DNA from: Bacillus bingmayongensis
Lineage (GTDB): Bacteria; Bacillota; Bacilli; Bacillales; Bacillaceae_G
DNA length: 64,000 nt
Assembly (NCBI RefSeq): GCF_000299035.1
Contig: NZ_JH921518.1
Span: 966,439-1,030,438, forward strand
Direction of reading: 5' to 3'
Part shown: positions 11,437 to 19,145 of the stretch, piece by piece
Position numbering within the stretch: position 1 is the first letter of the stretch
How the letters are laid out: every line of letters begins with the position of its first letter
Program-made: the position numbers and the translations under genes
Notes under the pieces: generated by a model
Databases searched by the model: none
Seen by the model: only the letters and a program-made list of their open reading frames with translations
What the model was told of the DNA's origin: nothing

Positions 11437-12144
11437 TTATGAAATTGATTCGTTTAAAAATAAATTGAATTTCTTTTCTACATTTTTTAGATGAATTAGA
11501 GATTGTACTTTTGCAAGCTCTGGTTCTTCTGCTTCAATAGCTAGAAAAATATTTTCATGTTCTTTATAAACAATCTCTCTTTTTCTTTCCAACCCTACGT
11601 TTTGCTTGAGGGTAATCTCTAATGCCTTATTGTAAAGAGAAGATAAATTTTCCAGCATAAGAACCATCACTGAATTATGTGTAGCCTGTATAATAGTTCG
11701 ATGAAATTCAAAATCAGCTTCTCTACCTGTCTTGTCCTTAAAAGTAAAATCGTGTTCCATCCACTTTAACACTTCTCGAATCCGCTCTAATTCATCAGGA
11801 GTTCGCCTACATGCAGCAAGGTAAGCTGCCTCTGGTTCTAAGATTTTTCGCATTTCAAATAAATGTCGAATACTCTCTTCATCTGCTTTTTGAATATGAA
11901 AATGTTGACTTAAAGAGGTTGGAATTACTTCTTCTACATAGCTCCCTCCACCTTGCTGAGATGAAATAAGGCCCATAGCTCGTAAAACACTTAAAGCCTC
12001 CCGAATCGGCATTCGGCTAACACCGAATAATTCAGCTAATTCCATCTCTGTAGGTAGTTTTGAACCTGGTGAAAACTTTCCGTTCTCAATCATCACTAGC
12101 AACTCACGAGATATTTTTTGTGAGATTTTCTCTTTTTGTGTCAA
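11437..12144 (-). CDS. GntR-family regulator (FadR/LldR subfamily), L-2-hydroxyglutarate locus
   Basis: The N-terminal winged helix (LPTEMELAELFGVSRMPIR, followed by EALSVLRAMGLI) plus an FCD ligand-binding domain (EADFEFHRTIIQATHN) mark a FadR-subfamily repressor of organic-acid catabolism. I start at TTG 12144, eight bases after GGAAG; an in-frame TTG at 12165 is possible but has a poorer site. It overlaps the end of lhgO, so the two are translationally coupled. Three TNGTNNNACNA palindromes in the lhgO/transporter divergent region fit this subfamily's operator and are its probable targets. The ligand is probably L-2-hydroxyglutarate or a related dicarboxylate (inference). Confidence 0.85.
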   Translation of the reverse strand: MTQKEKISQKISRELLVMIENGKFSPGSKLPTEMELAELFGVSRMPIREALSVLRAMGLISSQQGGGSYVEEVIPTSLSQHFHIQKADEESIRHLFEMRKILEPEAAYLAACRRTPDELERIREVLKWMEHDFTFKDKTGREADFEFHRTIIQATHNSVMVLMLENLSSLYNKALEITLKQNVGLERKREIVYKEHENIFLAIEAEEPELAKVQSLIHLKNVEKKFNLFLNESIS

Positions 12145-12148
12145 TTTT

Positions 12149-13378
12149 TTATCTTCCTTTTTCAATATATTTAGGATAATTATTTAAATATGGCGGCTGC
12201 GGAACTTGTTCACTGACAGCTCGGCCAATAGAAATCGAAGCAGTTGCCGCAGGCGAAGGTGCATTTAATACATGAATGGAACGTTGATTAGAATCAATTA
12301 AAAAATCATCAACCATGCTTCCATCTTGCATAAGCGCTTGCGCTCTCACACCTGCATGCGTTGGTACAATATCACGCTCAGTTAATTCCGGGATAAGTCG
12401 CTGCAAACTACGTAAAAACGCTTGTTTACTAAAAGAACGAATGATCTCATTCATACCTTCCTTCATATTTGGCATCGCCATTTTCCAAAAACCTGAGTAC
12501 GTCATCACTTCAAAAAAGTCTTTTAGATTAAAATCGGTTTTCTTATAACCTTCTCGTTTAAAGCTAAGCACTGCATTAGGCCCTGCGTGAACCTCACCAT
12601 TAATCATACGCGTAAAATGAACGCCAAGGAACGGAAAATCCGGGTTCGGCACCGGATAAATAAGGTGTTTAACAAGCTGTCGTTTCTCTGGTACCAATTC
12701 ATAATACTCCCCTCGAAATGGTACAATTTTTGCTTTCGTGCGTAATCCACTCATTTCAGCAACTCGGTCACTATGTAATCCAGCACAATTAATAAGAAAA
12801 TGAGATTGAAATGTACCTTGATTGGTCTCAACTGTAATACCGTCACTTCTCTCGTCTATTTTTTCTACTTTCGTCGCAAGGTGCACATCTCCTCCTCTTT
12901 CTTGAATAAGACGGGCAAACGTTTGAGAAACCTCTTTGTAATTAACAATTCCACAACTTGAAACACGTATTGCACCAAGTCCACTTACATGTGGTTCAAT
13001 TTCTTTCAGTTCTTCAACCCCAATTTTCTCCACATTTAATTCATTTTGTAAACCACGCTTATACAAATTATCCATAAATGGAAGTTCTTTCGAATCTGTT
13101 GCAACGATCACCTTACCGCACATCTCATAAGAAATCCCATGTTTCTTACAAAAAGAAATCATAGCTTCATTTCCTTCACGTGCAAACTTAGCTTTAAAAC
13201 TACCAGGTTTATAATAAATACCAGAATGAATCACTCCGCTATTATGTCCTGTTTGATGATGGGCAAGTGTATGTTCTTTCTCAATAATAGCGATTTTTGC
13301 ATGTGGATAACACTCAGTAAGTGCGTAACCAGTAGACAAACCTACAATTCCCCCGCCAATAATTATATAATCATACAT
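12149..13378 (-). CDS. lhgO: L-2-hydroxyglutarate oxidase
   Basis: FAD-dependent oxidase/dehydrogenase converting L-2-hydroxyglutarate to 2-oxoglutarate. The 409-residue protein starts MYDYIIIGGGIVGLSTGYAL with the Rossmann FAD motif. It has HHQTGHNSGVIHSGIYY and HLIYPVPNPDFPFLGVHFT, hallmarks of the LhgO/L2HGDH family, and ends with a C-terminal GRAVSEQV. GAGGGGAG precedes the ATG. The gntR gene follows in the operon and a dicarboxylate symporter is divergent, so the locus looks like an uptake-plus-oxidation module. A partial cre-like box lies upstream at 13443. Confidence 0.9.
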   Translation of the reverse strand: MYDYIIIGGGIVGLSTGYALTECYPHAKIAIIEKEHTLAHHQTGHNSGVIHSGIYYKPGSFKAKFAREGNEAMISFCKKHGISYEMCGKVIVATDSKELPFMDNLYKRGLQNELNVEKIGVEELKEIEPHVSGLGAIRVSSCGIVNYKEVSQTFARLIQERGGDVHLATKVEKIDERSDGITVETNQGTFQSHFLINCAGLHSDRVAEMSGLRTKAKIVPFRGEYYELVPEKRQLVKHLIYPVPNPDFPFLGVHFTRMINGEVHAGPNAVLSFKREGYKKTDFNLKDFFEVMTYSGFWKMAMPNMKEGMNEIIRSFSKQAFLRSLQRLIPELTERDIVPTHAGVRAQALMQDGSMVDDFLIDSNQRSIHVLNAPSPAATASISIGRAVSEQVPQPPYLNNYPKYIEKGR

Positions 13379-13399
13379 TGTTTTTATCTCCCCTCGAAC

Positions 13400-13410
13400 T
13401 TGTAATACAA
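13400..13410. promoter_or_regulatory. GntR operator 1
   Basis: TTGTAATACAA fits the FadR-subfamily consensus TNGTNNNACNA and lies 22 bp upstream of lhgO. It is part of a 14-base stretch repeated exactly in inverse orientation at 13536-13549. Confidence 0.65.
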
Positions 13411-13442
13411 ATCAAATAAAAAACAAAAAAGTGTAGACAAAA

Positions 13443-13456
13443 TGAAAGCGTTTTTG
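13443..13456 (+). promoter_or_regulatory. Possible cre-like box
   Basis: TGAAAGCGTTTTTG matches the first twelve positions of the CcpA consensus but not the final CA. It lies in the lhgO/symporter divergent region. Confidence 0.35.
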
Positions 13457-13536
13457 TATGCTAAATCCAATTAGTTTTTCGAATTATCTAAAATTTTATA
13501 CTTTAACATCTAGAAAATCAAGAAAATACGGCATAT

Positions 13537-13547
13537 TTGTATTACAA
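13537..13547. promoter_or_regulatory. GntR operator 2
   Basis: TTGTATTACAA, a perfect palindrome around one base, fits TNGTNNNACNA and lies upstream of the symporter gene. Confidence 0.68.
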
Positions 13548-13559
13548 GAACGAAAATAG

Positions 13560-13570
13560 TTGTGTTACAA
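13560..13570. promoter_or_regulatory. GntR operator 3
   Basis: TTGTGTTACAA again fits TNGTNNNACNA. It starts 23 bp after operator 2, about two helical turns, so two repressor dimers could bind the same DNA face. Confidence 0.62.
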
Positions 13571-13608
13571 ATTGTAGCTCAATCGTACATTCACAAAGGA
13601 GGAACAAA

Positions 13609-14874
13609 ATGAAAAAGTTCGGATTACCTCTCCAAATTTTAACTGGTCTTTTTTTAGGTATTATCGTTGGTGCTATTTTCTATAAAAATCCTGAAGTTGA
13701 AACGTATTTAAAACCACTAGGTGATATCTTTTTACACTTAATTAAAATGGTTGTTGTTCCTATTGTTATTTCTAGTATTGTTGTAGGGGTAGCTGGATTA
13801 GGTAATGCTAAGAAACTTGGAACACTTGGTTTTAAGACTATACTCTATTTTGAAATCGTTACAACTTTAGCTATTGTTCTCGGAATACTGATTGCAAACG
13901 TCTTTCAACCTGGAACAGGAGTTAATTTAAGTGAGCTTACAAAAGGTGATATTTCAAGTTATGTACAAACTGAACAGGAAATTGAAAAAGGTGGACATTT
14001 AGACTTTATCGTGAATATCGTTCCAACTAATATTTTTGAATCCATGGCAAATGGACAATTATTGTCTATTATCTTCTTTTCCGTTCTTTTCGGATTGGGA
14101 GTCGCAGCTATCGGTGAAAAGGGACAACCAATCTTACAATTCTTTACAAGCGTTTCACATGCAATGTTTTACGTAGTAGGTCTTATCATGAAAGTAGCTC
14201 CATTTGGAGTATTTGGACTAATAGGTGTAACTGTTTCTAAATTCGGTCTCAATTCTCTTATCCCCTTAGGAAAATTAATTCTTGTTACTTACGGTGCCAT
14301 GTTCTTCTTCGTTGTAGTATGCTTAGGTTCAATAGCAAAACTATTTAAAGTTGATTTTATTAAAATGTTAAAACTTCTTAAGGACGAATTAATTCTAGTA
14401 TTCTCTACTGCTACCTCTGAAACTGTTCTTCCAAAATTAATGGAGAAACTGGAAAGATTCGGATGCCCAAAATCCATTGTTTCTTTCGTTATCCCAATCG
14501 GATACTCATTTAATCTAGACGGCTCTACTTTATATCAAGCAATTGCTGCAATATTTATTTCTCAACTCTATGGAATTGATATGTCCTTGACTGAACAAAT
14601 TACATTGGTTTTAATTCTTATGTTAACTTCTAAAGGAATTGCTGGAGTAGCTGGTGCATCTTTTGTTGTACTTTTAGCTACTTTAGGATCTGCCGGTCTT
14701 CCACTTGAAGGTTTGGCATTTATCGCAGGGGTGGATTTTCTATTAAACATGGGCCGTGCCACTGTTAATGTAGTAGGCAATGCGCTGGCTGCGGTAGTAA
14801 TAACGAAATCGGAGAACCAATTTGACTACAAAAAAAATCAACACTTAGTATTAACAAACAAAGAAGTTATCTAG
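13609..14874 (+). CDS. Dicarboxylate/amino-acid:cation symporter (DAACS, GltP/DctA type)
   Basis: Secondary transporter of the SLC1/DAACS family with eight helices and two re-entrant loops; relatives take up glutamate, aspartate or C4-dicarboxylates with protons or sodium. Visible hallmarks are the serine-rich loop region FSTATSETVLPKL, IPIGYSFNLDGSTLYQ and GRATVNVVGNALAAVV. I start at ATG 13609 (MKKFGLPLQILTGLF), seven bases after AAAGGAGG, giving 421 residues. Divergence from lhgO-gntR and the shared operators suggest that it imports L-2-hydroxyglutarate, 2-oxoglutarate or glutamate. Substrate is inferred from context. Confidence 0.88.
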   Translation: MKKFGLPLQILTGLFLGIIVGAIFYKNPEVETYLKPLGDIFLHLIKMVVVPIVISSIVVGVAGLGNAKKLGTLGFKTILYFEIVTTLAIVLGILIANVFQPGTGVNLSELTKGDISSYVQTEQEIEKGGHLDFIVNIVPTNIFESMANGQLLSIIFFSVLFGLGVAAIGEKGQPILQFFTSVSHAMFYVVGLIMKVAPFGVFGLIGVTVSKFGLNSLIPLGKLILVTYGAMFFFVVVCLGSIAKLFKVDFIKMLKLLKDELILVFSTATSETVLPKLMEKLERFGCPKSIVSFVIPIGYSFNLDGSTLYQAIAAIFISQLYGIDMSLTEQITLVLILMLTSKGIAGVAGASFVVLLATLGSAGLPLEGLAFIAGVDFLLNMGRATVNVVGNALAAVVITKSENQFDYKKNQHLVLTNKEVI

Positions 14875-14894
14875 TGCAATTGATTTATAATAAA

Positions 14895-14939
14895 AAATGT
14901 GTTCGAAAGTTAGCTAAATCACTACTCTCGAACACATTT
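14895..14939. terminator. Bidirectional terminator
   Basis: AAATGTGTTCGA and TCGAACACATTT form a stem between the convergent symporter and hydrolase genes. Confidence 0.7.
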
Positions 14940-15010
14940 ATTGTTAATTATGAGCGCAAAAAACATTCTGTATATTCACCTTGTTTTATGCGACTTAAAC
15001 TTATTTTTTC

Positions 15011-15889
15011 TTATTTAGAAAACGGGTGTTGTTCAAAAAACTCTTTAACATACCCCATAAACTCTTCCGGTTCTTGACGAAACGGAGCATGATACCCTTT
15101 TTCAATAATATGGAATGTACTGTTTTTAAATAGTTGATGATATGTTTCACCATTTTTCCATGAAACGCTTTTATCATTTCTGCCCCAAATGATTAAGGTT
15201 GGCACCTTGATTTCATTCGCATCCATCGCAATGCGGCGCTCTCTCATTTTCGTCAGTTCACTATAATGTTCTTTATCATCTCGTCTATTTTTCACTTCAT
15301 TTTCACGATATTCCTTAACTGCAGATACCGTACTTAAATCTGTTGATACATTAGGAGTTGTGAAGCTTTCTTTTTGTTGGAAGGATTCGATCCCTGTCGC
15401 ATCTGTCAAAACAAGATGTGTAACCACCCCAGGATATAAATATGTTAAATTAAGAGACATCTCTCCCCCCATTGAATGACCGAGTACCGCAAACTTATCA
15501 TAACCTAACTTTTTCATTAACTTATAATATAAATTTACTTGGTTCGGAAAGGAATACTCAAAATCCACCGGCTTAGAAGAACGGCCAAACCCTAAAATAT
15601 CAACCGCAATGATCGTATGATCTTTCGCTAATTCTGGATAAATATCACGAAATCCATTAGAAGAACCACCAAAGCCATGCAGCATAAGTAACGGCGGCTT
15701 CCCTTCACCAATTTGTTTAAAATATATCGTTTGTCCATCTATTTCTACCATTTTTTCTTCTGTATTTAGTTTTGTTACCACTGTATCCTTTACTTCTTCT
15801 ACCTTTGCTGTTGGTTTTTCGACAATATTAAAAATTACTAATAATAGAAGCGCAATGCCACTAATAATATAGAACTTTAATCGTTTCAA
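15011..15889 (-). CDS. Membrane-anchored alpha/beta hydrolase
   Basis: A 292-residue alpha/beta-hydrolase with an N-terminal transmembrane anchor (residues 5-21, YIISGIALLLLVIFNIV), so the catalytic domain probably faces outside. The nucleophile elbow is GHSMGGEM (Ser), the acid is in IIWGRNDKSV, and the His is in EKGYHAPFRQEP; oxyanion region LMLHGFGGSSNGF. This is a complete triad. Substrate unknown; esterase or lipase-like activity is likely. It is monocistronic, and a strong palindrome lies about 90 bases upstream of its start. Confidence 0.8.
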   Translation of the reverse strand: MKRLKFYIISGIALLLLVIFNIVEKPTAKVEEVKDTVVTKLNTEEKMVEIDGQTIYFKQIGEGKPPLLMLHGFGGSSNGFRDIYPELAKDHTIIAVDILGFGRSSKPVDFEYSFPNQVNLYYKLMKKLGYDKFAVLGHSMGGEMSLNLTYLYPGVVTHLVLTDATGIESFQQKESFTTPNVSTDLSTVSAVKEYRENEVKNRRDDKEHYSELTKMRERRIAMDANEIKVPTLIIWGRNDKSVSWKNGETYHQLFKNSTFHIIEKGYHAPFRQEPEEFMGYVKEFFEQHPFSK

Positions 15890-15974
15890 GTTGATTGTCT
15901 CCTTTCCGCTACTTTAAATCATGCAAAAATACACTTAAAATAAGCTTTCACTTTTTGTAAGTATTTTATAGCTA

Positions 15975-16005
15975 TATAGTTGTAACTTAATTAGTTACAA
16001 CTATA
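15975..16005. promoter_or_regulatory. 31-bp perfect palindrome upstream of the hydrolase
   Basis: TATAGTTGTAACT and AGTTACAACTATA are perfect 13-bp arms around TAATT. A half-like TATAGTTACAA lies at 16098-16108. This looks like a repressor operator (TetR/MarR size) controlling the leftward hydrolase gene. No cognate regulator is adjacent. Confidence 0.5.
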
Positions 16006-16217
16006 ATAAAAAAACACGCTTTCTCTCTAAATAAGAATGCATTGGAATACTTCTTATATTTGATTACTTTCATACTATTTAACTCACTTGTAATCATTAT
16101 AGTTACAAACAAAAAGTAAGTCAATTCTTTTTAGAGAAATTTATCTTCCTTTTAATCTATTAAAATTGGAAGCTTAAAATAATTTTATCGAACATCATTC
16201 AGTCGTCTTATAATAAA

Positions 16218-16334
16218 TAGGGAAGCAAAAAGAAAGTAAAAAAGATGAATCTTTACTTGGGAAATTTAAACATGATGTCGAGGATGCTTATGAGGACTAT
16301 GATAAAATCATAACTGCTTATCCAATGTATTAAA
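16218..16334 (+). pseudogene. C-terminal remnant of a lost ORF (possible toxin tail)
   Basis: An in-frame stretch of about 38 codons, without start and cut off by an upstream stop, ends LGKFKHDVEDAYEDYDKIIT and a few more residues. It reads like authentic coding sequence (charged, no rare pattern) and lies directly before a row of immunity-like genes, the usual place of a polymorphic toxin's C-terminus. I do not recognise the family; toxin identity is an inference from context only. Confidence 0.35.
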
Positions 16335-16353
16335 GAATGTGAGGTACCAAAAT

Positions 16354-16695
16354 ATGAAATATAAATATACCATAATAAAAAACAAAGACCTAGATTCTTT
16401 AAAAATAGAATTGCCAAAAGAACTAGAAATTGTCGCAACATTTTTAGAAAATGATATACAATGCATTCCAATTAATTGGTGGTTACAACAAATTGAGGAA
16501 GTATTAGATAACTTAAAAGAACATAATGAATTTAAAGGTACATTATACGCAGTTCAAGTAAAAAAAGATGACACCATAATAGCTGATCTATTTTCTATCC
16601 ATGATCCTAATATATGTAAAATTGAAACAATCGAATTAAGAAAATTAATTGAAGCTTGGGGAAAAGCACAAAAATCTTATAGAGATAACAACTAA
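16354..16695 (+). CDS. Unknown protein of the immunity-like island
   Basis: A 113-residue acidic/mixed soluble protein. I start at ATG 16354 (MKYKYTIIKNKDLDSLKI) because GAGGTACC lies eight bases upstream; an ATG 15 bases earlier overlaps this site. Features are ENDIQCIPINWWLQQIEEVL and a C-terminal ELRKLIEAWGKAQKSY helix. No signal peptide or membrane segment. It follows the coding remnant at 16218-16334 and precedes SUKH-type genes, which is the setting of an immunity protein. I do not recognise its family. Confidence 0.55.
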   Translation: MKYKYTIIKNKDLDSLKIELPKELEIVATFLENDIQCIPINWWLQQIEEVLDNLKEHNEFKGTLYAVQVKKDDTIIADLFSIHDPNICKIETIELRKLIEAWGKAQKSYRDNN

Positions 16696-16834
16696 TAGAA
16701 GGCCAGCTTTCTAAACTATATTATACATATAGCTCCCCTATCCTCTCATCTAACATACGCTACTCCCTCAACTCAATGGCCTTATACTGGATAGTTTTGT
16801 TTATCCATTAAAAAATAAAGATAGAGGTGTTAAC

Positions 16835-17263
16835 ATGATTTTAGATTCACTTTCAAGTATAGAAAAAATAAAAAATAAAAGAGGAAAGTCCATACTACAG
16901 TCTGCCAGTGATGAATCAATTCAAAGCATTAAAAATTGGATATCCAGCAATGTACAAAAGAATCTATGGGTAAATGAATATGAAAACTTTTTAAAGATTG
17001 CTAATGGGTTAAACTTTAATGGGTTATTTATCTATAACGCTGATTCTAATGATAATAATGGATTTATCTCAGCAAATGAAGTATGGAGAGAAACTGAGTG
17101 GAACAGTAACTATTTGTTTTTTGGGGATTCAAGTATAGCTTGGTTTTGTTTTGATGTTGATAGTCATCTTTTTTTAGAATTAGATAAACCAAGTGGCGAT
17201 ATAATGGCGGAATATTATAGTTTTAATAAAATGATTGAACAAGCAATAAAGGATGTATTATAA
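16835..17263 (+). CDS. SUKH (SMI1/KNR4-like) family protein, YrhA type
   Basis: A 142-residue protein of the SUKH superfamily, which commonly serves as immunity proteins against contact-dependent toxins. Signature pieces are YENFLKIANGLNFNGLFIY, YLFFGDSSIAWFCFD and LELDKPSGDIMAEY. The same three blocks recur in order in the gene at 17749, so the two are paralogues. AGAGGTGTTAAC precedes the ATG. It is soluble, with no secretion signal. Neighbours are all short, same-strand ORFs with independent ribosome binding sites. Which toxin it would neutralise is unknown. Confidence 0.75.
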   Translation: MILDSLSSIEKIKNKRGKSILQSASDESIQSIKNWISSNVQKNLWVNEYENFLKIANGLNFNGLFIYNADSNDNNGFISANEVWRETEWNSNYLFFGDSSIAWFCFDVDSHLFLELDKPSGDIMAEYYSFNKMIEQAIKDVL

Positions 17264-17399
17264 ATGCATAATTGAAACTTCTGAGTTAAGAGCATTAATC
17301 TTAATATGGTAAGCGGACAATCATCTCTGCTTTCCCATTAGAATACAATTTTTTTAGCATAAAGGAGTACATAAAATTCACGGATAAGTAGGTGTTCAT

Positions 17400-17687
17400 G
17401 TGAAACTATACTTTAAGGATATTGAATTAGGTAAAATTACAGAAGTATCCGCAGATACACCGTGGATGTATGGGACAATTCACTTAAATGAAAATAGTAA
17501 GCCATTTCATGAATATTTTCTTGGGATGGTTGATGAAGACAATGAATTTGATTTTGAAGTCGCAGATCCAGAATTTTTAGCGGAAAGTAATTGGTCTATT
17601 TTAGATGAAAATGAAGGCAAATATTTAGGGATCGATATACCGGCTATTTACATAGAAGATACAACAATCGCATGGCGTTGGAGATAA
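17400..17687 (+). CDS. Small unknown acidic protein in the immunity-like island
   Basis: A 95-residue, strongly acidic soluble protein starting at GTG 17400 (MKLYFKDIELGKITEVSADT), seven bases after AGTAGGTG. The mostly beta-like sequence contains TPWMYGTIHLNE, DEDNEFDFEVADPEF and a C-terminal IYIEDTTIAWRWR. Acidic stand-alone proteins are common as toxin antidotes, and the gene is flanked by two SUKH paralogues. I do not recognise its family, and no catalytic motif is visible. Confidence 0.6.
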   Translation: MKLYFKDIELGKITEVSADTPWMYGTIHLNENSKPFHEYFLGMVDEDNEFDFEVADPEFLAESNWSILDENEGKYLGIDIPAIYIEDTTIAWRWR

Positions 17688-17748
17688 ATTGCCTCATACT
17701 GAAAGATACAATCTATCCTAAAGAGGATTAGAGAAAGAGGTTTTTTAT

Positions 17749-18201
17749 ATGTGGAAAAATCTGATTTTAGAAATTGAAAATATACTGAAAAGCGTTGGTT
17801 ATGAGCTGAATACACCAGCAACAGATACTGAAATTCAGAGATTAAGAGAAGATGTGAAAGAGAAATTTAATGTTGATCTACCGAGTGAATACGAAGAGTT
17901 TCTTCAAACTGTAAATGGTTTAGATTTTGGTGGACTGGTACTTTATGGAGTCGATCCTTCTTTACTAGAAACAGAAAGGGACGAACCAATTTGTGGACTT
18001 ATAGACACGAATGAAATCTGGTATGAAAATGAATTTCAAAAAGAATATCTTTTCCTTGGAGATTCAAATATTGCTTGGTTTTGCAAAAATTTATCTGACG
18101 GTACTTACTTGGAACTTGATAAACCATCAGGCACATTGATGAAAACATATAGTGATTTTAATACGATGCTTGAGGAAGCATTAAAAATATGCCTTATTTG
18201 A
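17749..18201 (+). CDS. SUKH (SMI1/KNR4-like) family protein, YrhA type
   Basis: A 150-residue SUKH-superfamily protein. It has an N-terminal helical region (TDTEIQRLREDVKEKFNVDL), then LPSEYEEFLQTVNGLDFGGL, YLFLGDSNIAWFCKN and LELDKPSGTLMKTY. The last blocks match the neighbour at 16835 almost residue for residue, indicating duplication and divergence. AGAAAGAGG lies upstream of the ATG. Probable immunity protein; the partner toxin is not in the window. Confidence 0.78.
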   Translation: MWKNLILEIENILKSVGYELNTPATDTEIQRLREDVKEKFNVDLPSEYEEFLQTVNGLDFGGLVLYGVDPSLLETERDEPICGLIDTNEIWYENEFQKEYLFLGDSNIAWFCKNLSDGTYLELDKPSGTLMKTYSDFNTMLEEALKICLI

Positions 18202-18265
18202 AAGTAAAGCGTAATTTAATTCTAAAGATAAAACAGTCTCTCTCATAACGGAGGTAGCAAAAGTT

Positions 18266-18724
18266 ATGTTTATTTTTTTGAAAAAGTACATTGTAGCTAA
18301 TGAAAGTGTTAAATCGAATCAAATGTCTATTTTTTATCCTTTACCAAAAGAAGAGATAGCGGAAGCAGAGGAATTATTGAAAATGCCTTTCCCGAAAGAA
18401 TTAAAACATTTTTATGAGAAAATTGGTTATGGATTTTTAGAAGCATCAGATAGGTTCTTTTTTAATCGATTTATGGATCCGCTTTCAGTCGCGGATTTTC
18501 GTTTAAGACAAGATATTTATGAATATGACCCAAACATAGATGGTGTAGACGATGAAGAATCATTAGCATTCTTTGAAGTAACGGAATTGAGTTTTTTAAC
18601 AATTAAATTTAAACAAGAAAATGAATTAGACCAATGCCCTATATATTATGGTGAAACAAAGATAGCAGATTCTTTAGAAGAATTTTTAATTAAAATGGTT
18701 GAACAGCCTGACTATTATATTTAA
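18266..18724 (+). CDS. SUKH-like family protein
   Basis: A 152-residue soluble acidic protein with the SUKH start pattern EEIAEAEELLKMPFPKELKH and FYEKIGYGFLE, followed by a C-terminal TKIADSLEEFLIKMVEQPDY. It differs from the two YrhA-type neighbours and is closer to the SMI1/KNR4 YobK branch. GGAGGTAGC precedes the ATG by about 11 bases. It is the last gene of the island; a terminator follows at 18827. Role as immunity protein is inferred. Confidence 0.72.
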   Translation: MFIFLKKYIVANESVKSNQMSIFYPLPKEEIAEAEELLKMPFPKELKHFYEKIGYGFLEASDRFFFNRFMDPLSVADFRLRQDIYEYDPNIDGVDDEESLAFFEVTELSFLTIKFKQENELDQCPIYYGETKIADSLEEFLIKMVEQPDYYI

Positions 18725-18826
18725 TAGATATCAAATTTCTTTTTATCCAGTTTGTTCACCTTTTAAAGAACTACTTTCTAGCTTACGTGATTTTGAAGGC
18801 GAAGACGAAAAATAAAGAAGAAAAAT

Positions 18827-18871
18827 AAAAGAAGAACGCCTATCAGTGAGGGTAAACGTTCTTCTTTTTTT
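18827..18871. terminator. Terminator at the end of the immunity-like island / after phr
   Basis: AAAAGAAGAACG and CGTTCTTCTTTTTTT form a stem with flanking A and T runs, so it can serve both the rightward island and the leftward rap-phr genes. Confidence 0.82.
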
Positions 18872-18884
18872 GCTGTAAATTCAC

Positions 18885-19145
18885 TTAAATTTCTTGCGGT
18901 GCTGGATAGTCTCCATAAAGATTAGAAGGTGCTCCGCCGCCATCTCCTTTATTGTAAGCTGGTGCAGGTGTATCTCCTCCATTATAAGCAGGCGCTCCGC
19001 CATCTCCAATATTAACATAGTCAGGTCTTGCAGGTGCTGGTAAATCCGCCTCTCCTGCCTGTTGTGATTCTATAAAAGAATTTAACCCTAAAGAAACAAT
19101 CCCTGTAAAAGCTAGTCCTACTACCGCTAATTTGAATTTCCCCAT
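18885..19145 (-). CDS. Phr-type secreted pro-peptide with internal repeats
   Basis: An 86-residue pre-protein starting inside the rap stop codon (TAATG overlap), the usual rap-phr arrangement. Residues 3-25 are a hydrophobic export signal (FKLAVVGLAFTGIVSLGLNSF). The secreted part is rich in Gly, Ala, Pro and Asp and contains near-repeats GDGGAPAYNGGD, GDTPAPAYNKGD and GDGGGAPSNLYGD. Typical Phr precursors are 40-50 residues and end in a 5-7-residue signal. Here the repeats could release several copies or variants. Which peptide is active cannot be read from the sequence. Confidence 0.72.
   Translation of the reverse strand: MGKFKLAVVGLAFTGIVSLGLNSFIESQQAGEADLPAPARPDYVNIGDGGAPAYNGGDTPAPAYNKGDGGGAPSNLYGDYPAPQEI

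Noticed and set aside
18740-18816. Second toxin-tail remnant (FKELLSSLRDFEGEDEK) as a separate feature
   Set aside because: Only about 25 codons with no start and no recognisable family; mentioned only as support for the immunity-island finding.
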